Source: Pachyseris speciosa
Lineage: Eukaryota; Cnidaria; Anthozoa; Scleractinia; Pachyseridae
NCBI GenBank assembly: GCA_016490735.1
Contig: JAEMWC010000023.1
Location: forward strand, 517,501 to 581,500
Length of the DNA stretch: 64,000 bases
Direction of reading: 5' to 3'
Under the pieces are notes generated by a model, which was not told the DNA's origin, made no database searches, and saw only the letters and a list, made by a program, of their open reading frames with translations. Made by a program: the position numbers and the translations under genes. Positions within the stretch are counted from its first letter, which is position 1. Every line of letters starts with the position of its first letter. Shown one piece after another: positions 64,000 to 64,000 of the stretch.

Positions 64000-64000
64000 G

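Overview
The window is nuclear DNA of a multicellular eukaryote. Genes are split by GT-AG introns, the DNA is AT-rich, and transposable elements outnumber host exons. The mix of element families (a tyrosine-recombinase retrotransposon, ISL2EU-type transposons with THAP transposase and SAP-SWIM-YqaJ nuclease, a Penelope-like element, CR1/L2-like LINEs, tRNA-derived SINEs, many TIR elements) and the protein sequences point to a cnidarian, most likely an anthozoan such as a coral or sea anemone. That assignment is inference; no species can be named.

Layout. 1-3432: 3' part of a DIRS/Ngaro-type retrotransposon (Gag zinc knuckles, RT-RNase H, tyrosine recombinase) ending in split direct repeats. 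3575-7373: decayed THAP exon (+) and decayed SAP-SWIM-YqaJ nuclease gene (-). 8715-11388: a second decayed ISL2EU-like element with ~290-bp TIRs, a broken THAP-HTH-DDE transposase and a stub of the nuclease gene. 11504-46789: one host gene on the + strand, in 14 visible coding exons.

The host gene is the main result. Its C-terminal half is a standard ADAP (centaurin-alpha) protein: ArfGAP zinc finger, PH1, PH2. Joined in frame upstream are two related domains resembling the TRADD N-terminal fold and a Glu-rich linker. Introns between these upstream modules are all phase 1, as expected from exon shuffling. The visible reading frame totals 778 codons; the first exon is not found. The introns (up to 13.1 kb) hold Mutator-like elements with 9-bp target duplications, LINE and Penelope fragments, SINEs, a ~98-bp minisatellite of about 24 units, and a 7.8-kb TTAA-flanked element whose two long arms each carry a younger insertion.

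46790-64000 contains no recognisable host gene. It holds small TIR elements, SINEs, hairpins, two motif-array regions, an unidentified coding segment present twice in opposite orientation (about 53.9-54.8 kb and 62.4-63.3 kb), and a nearly intact Penelope-like element (56783-59672) with 218-bp direct terminal repeats and one in-frame stop.

All calls were made by reading the sequence; no database search was run. Domain names rest on motif recognition.
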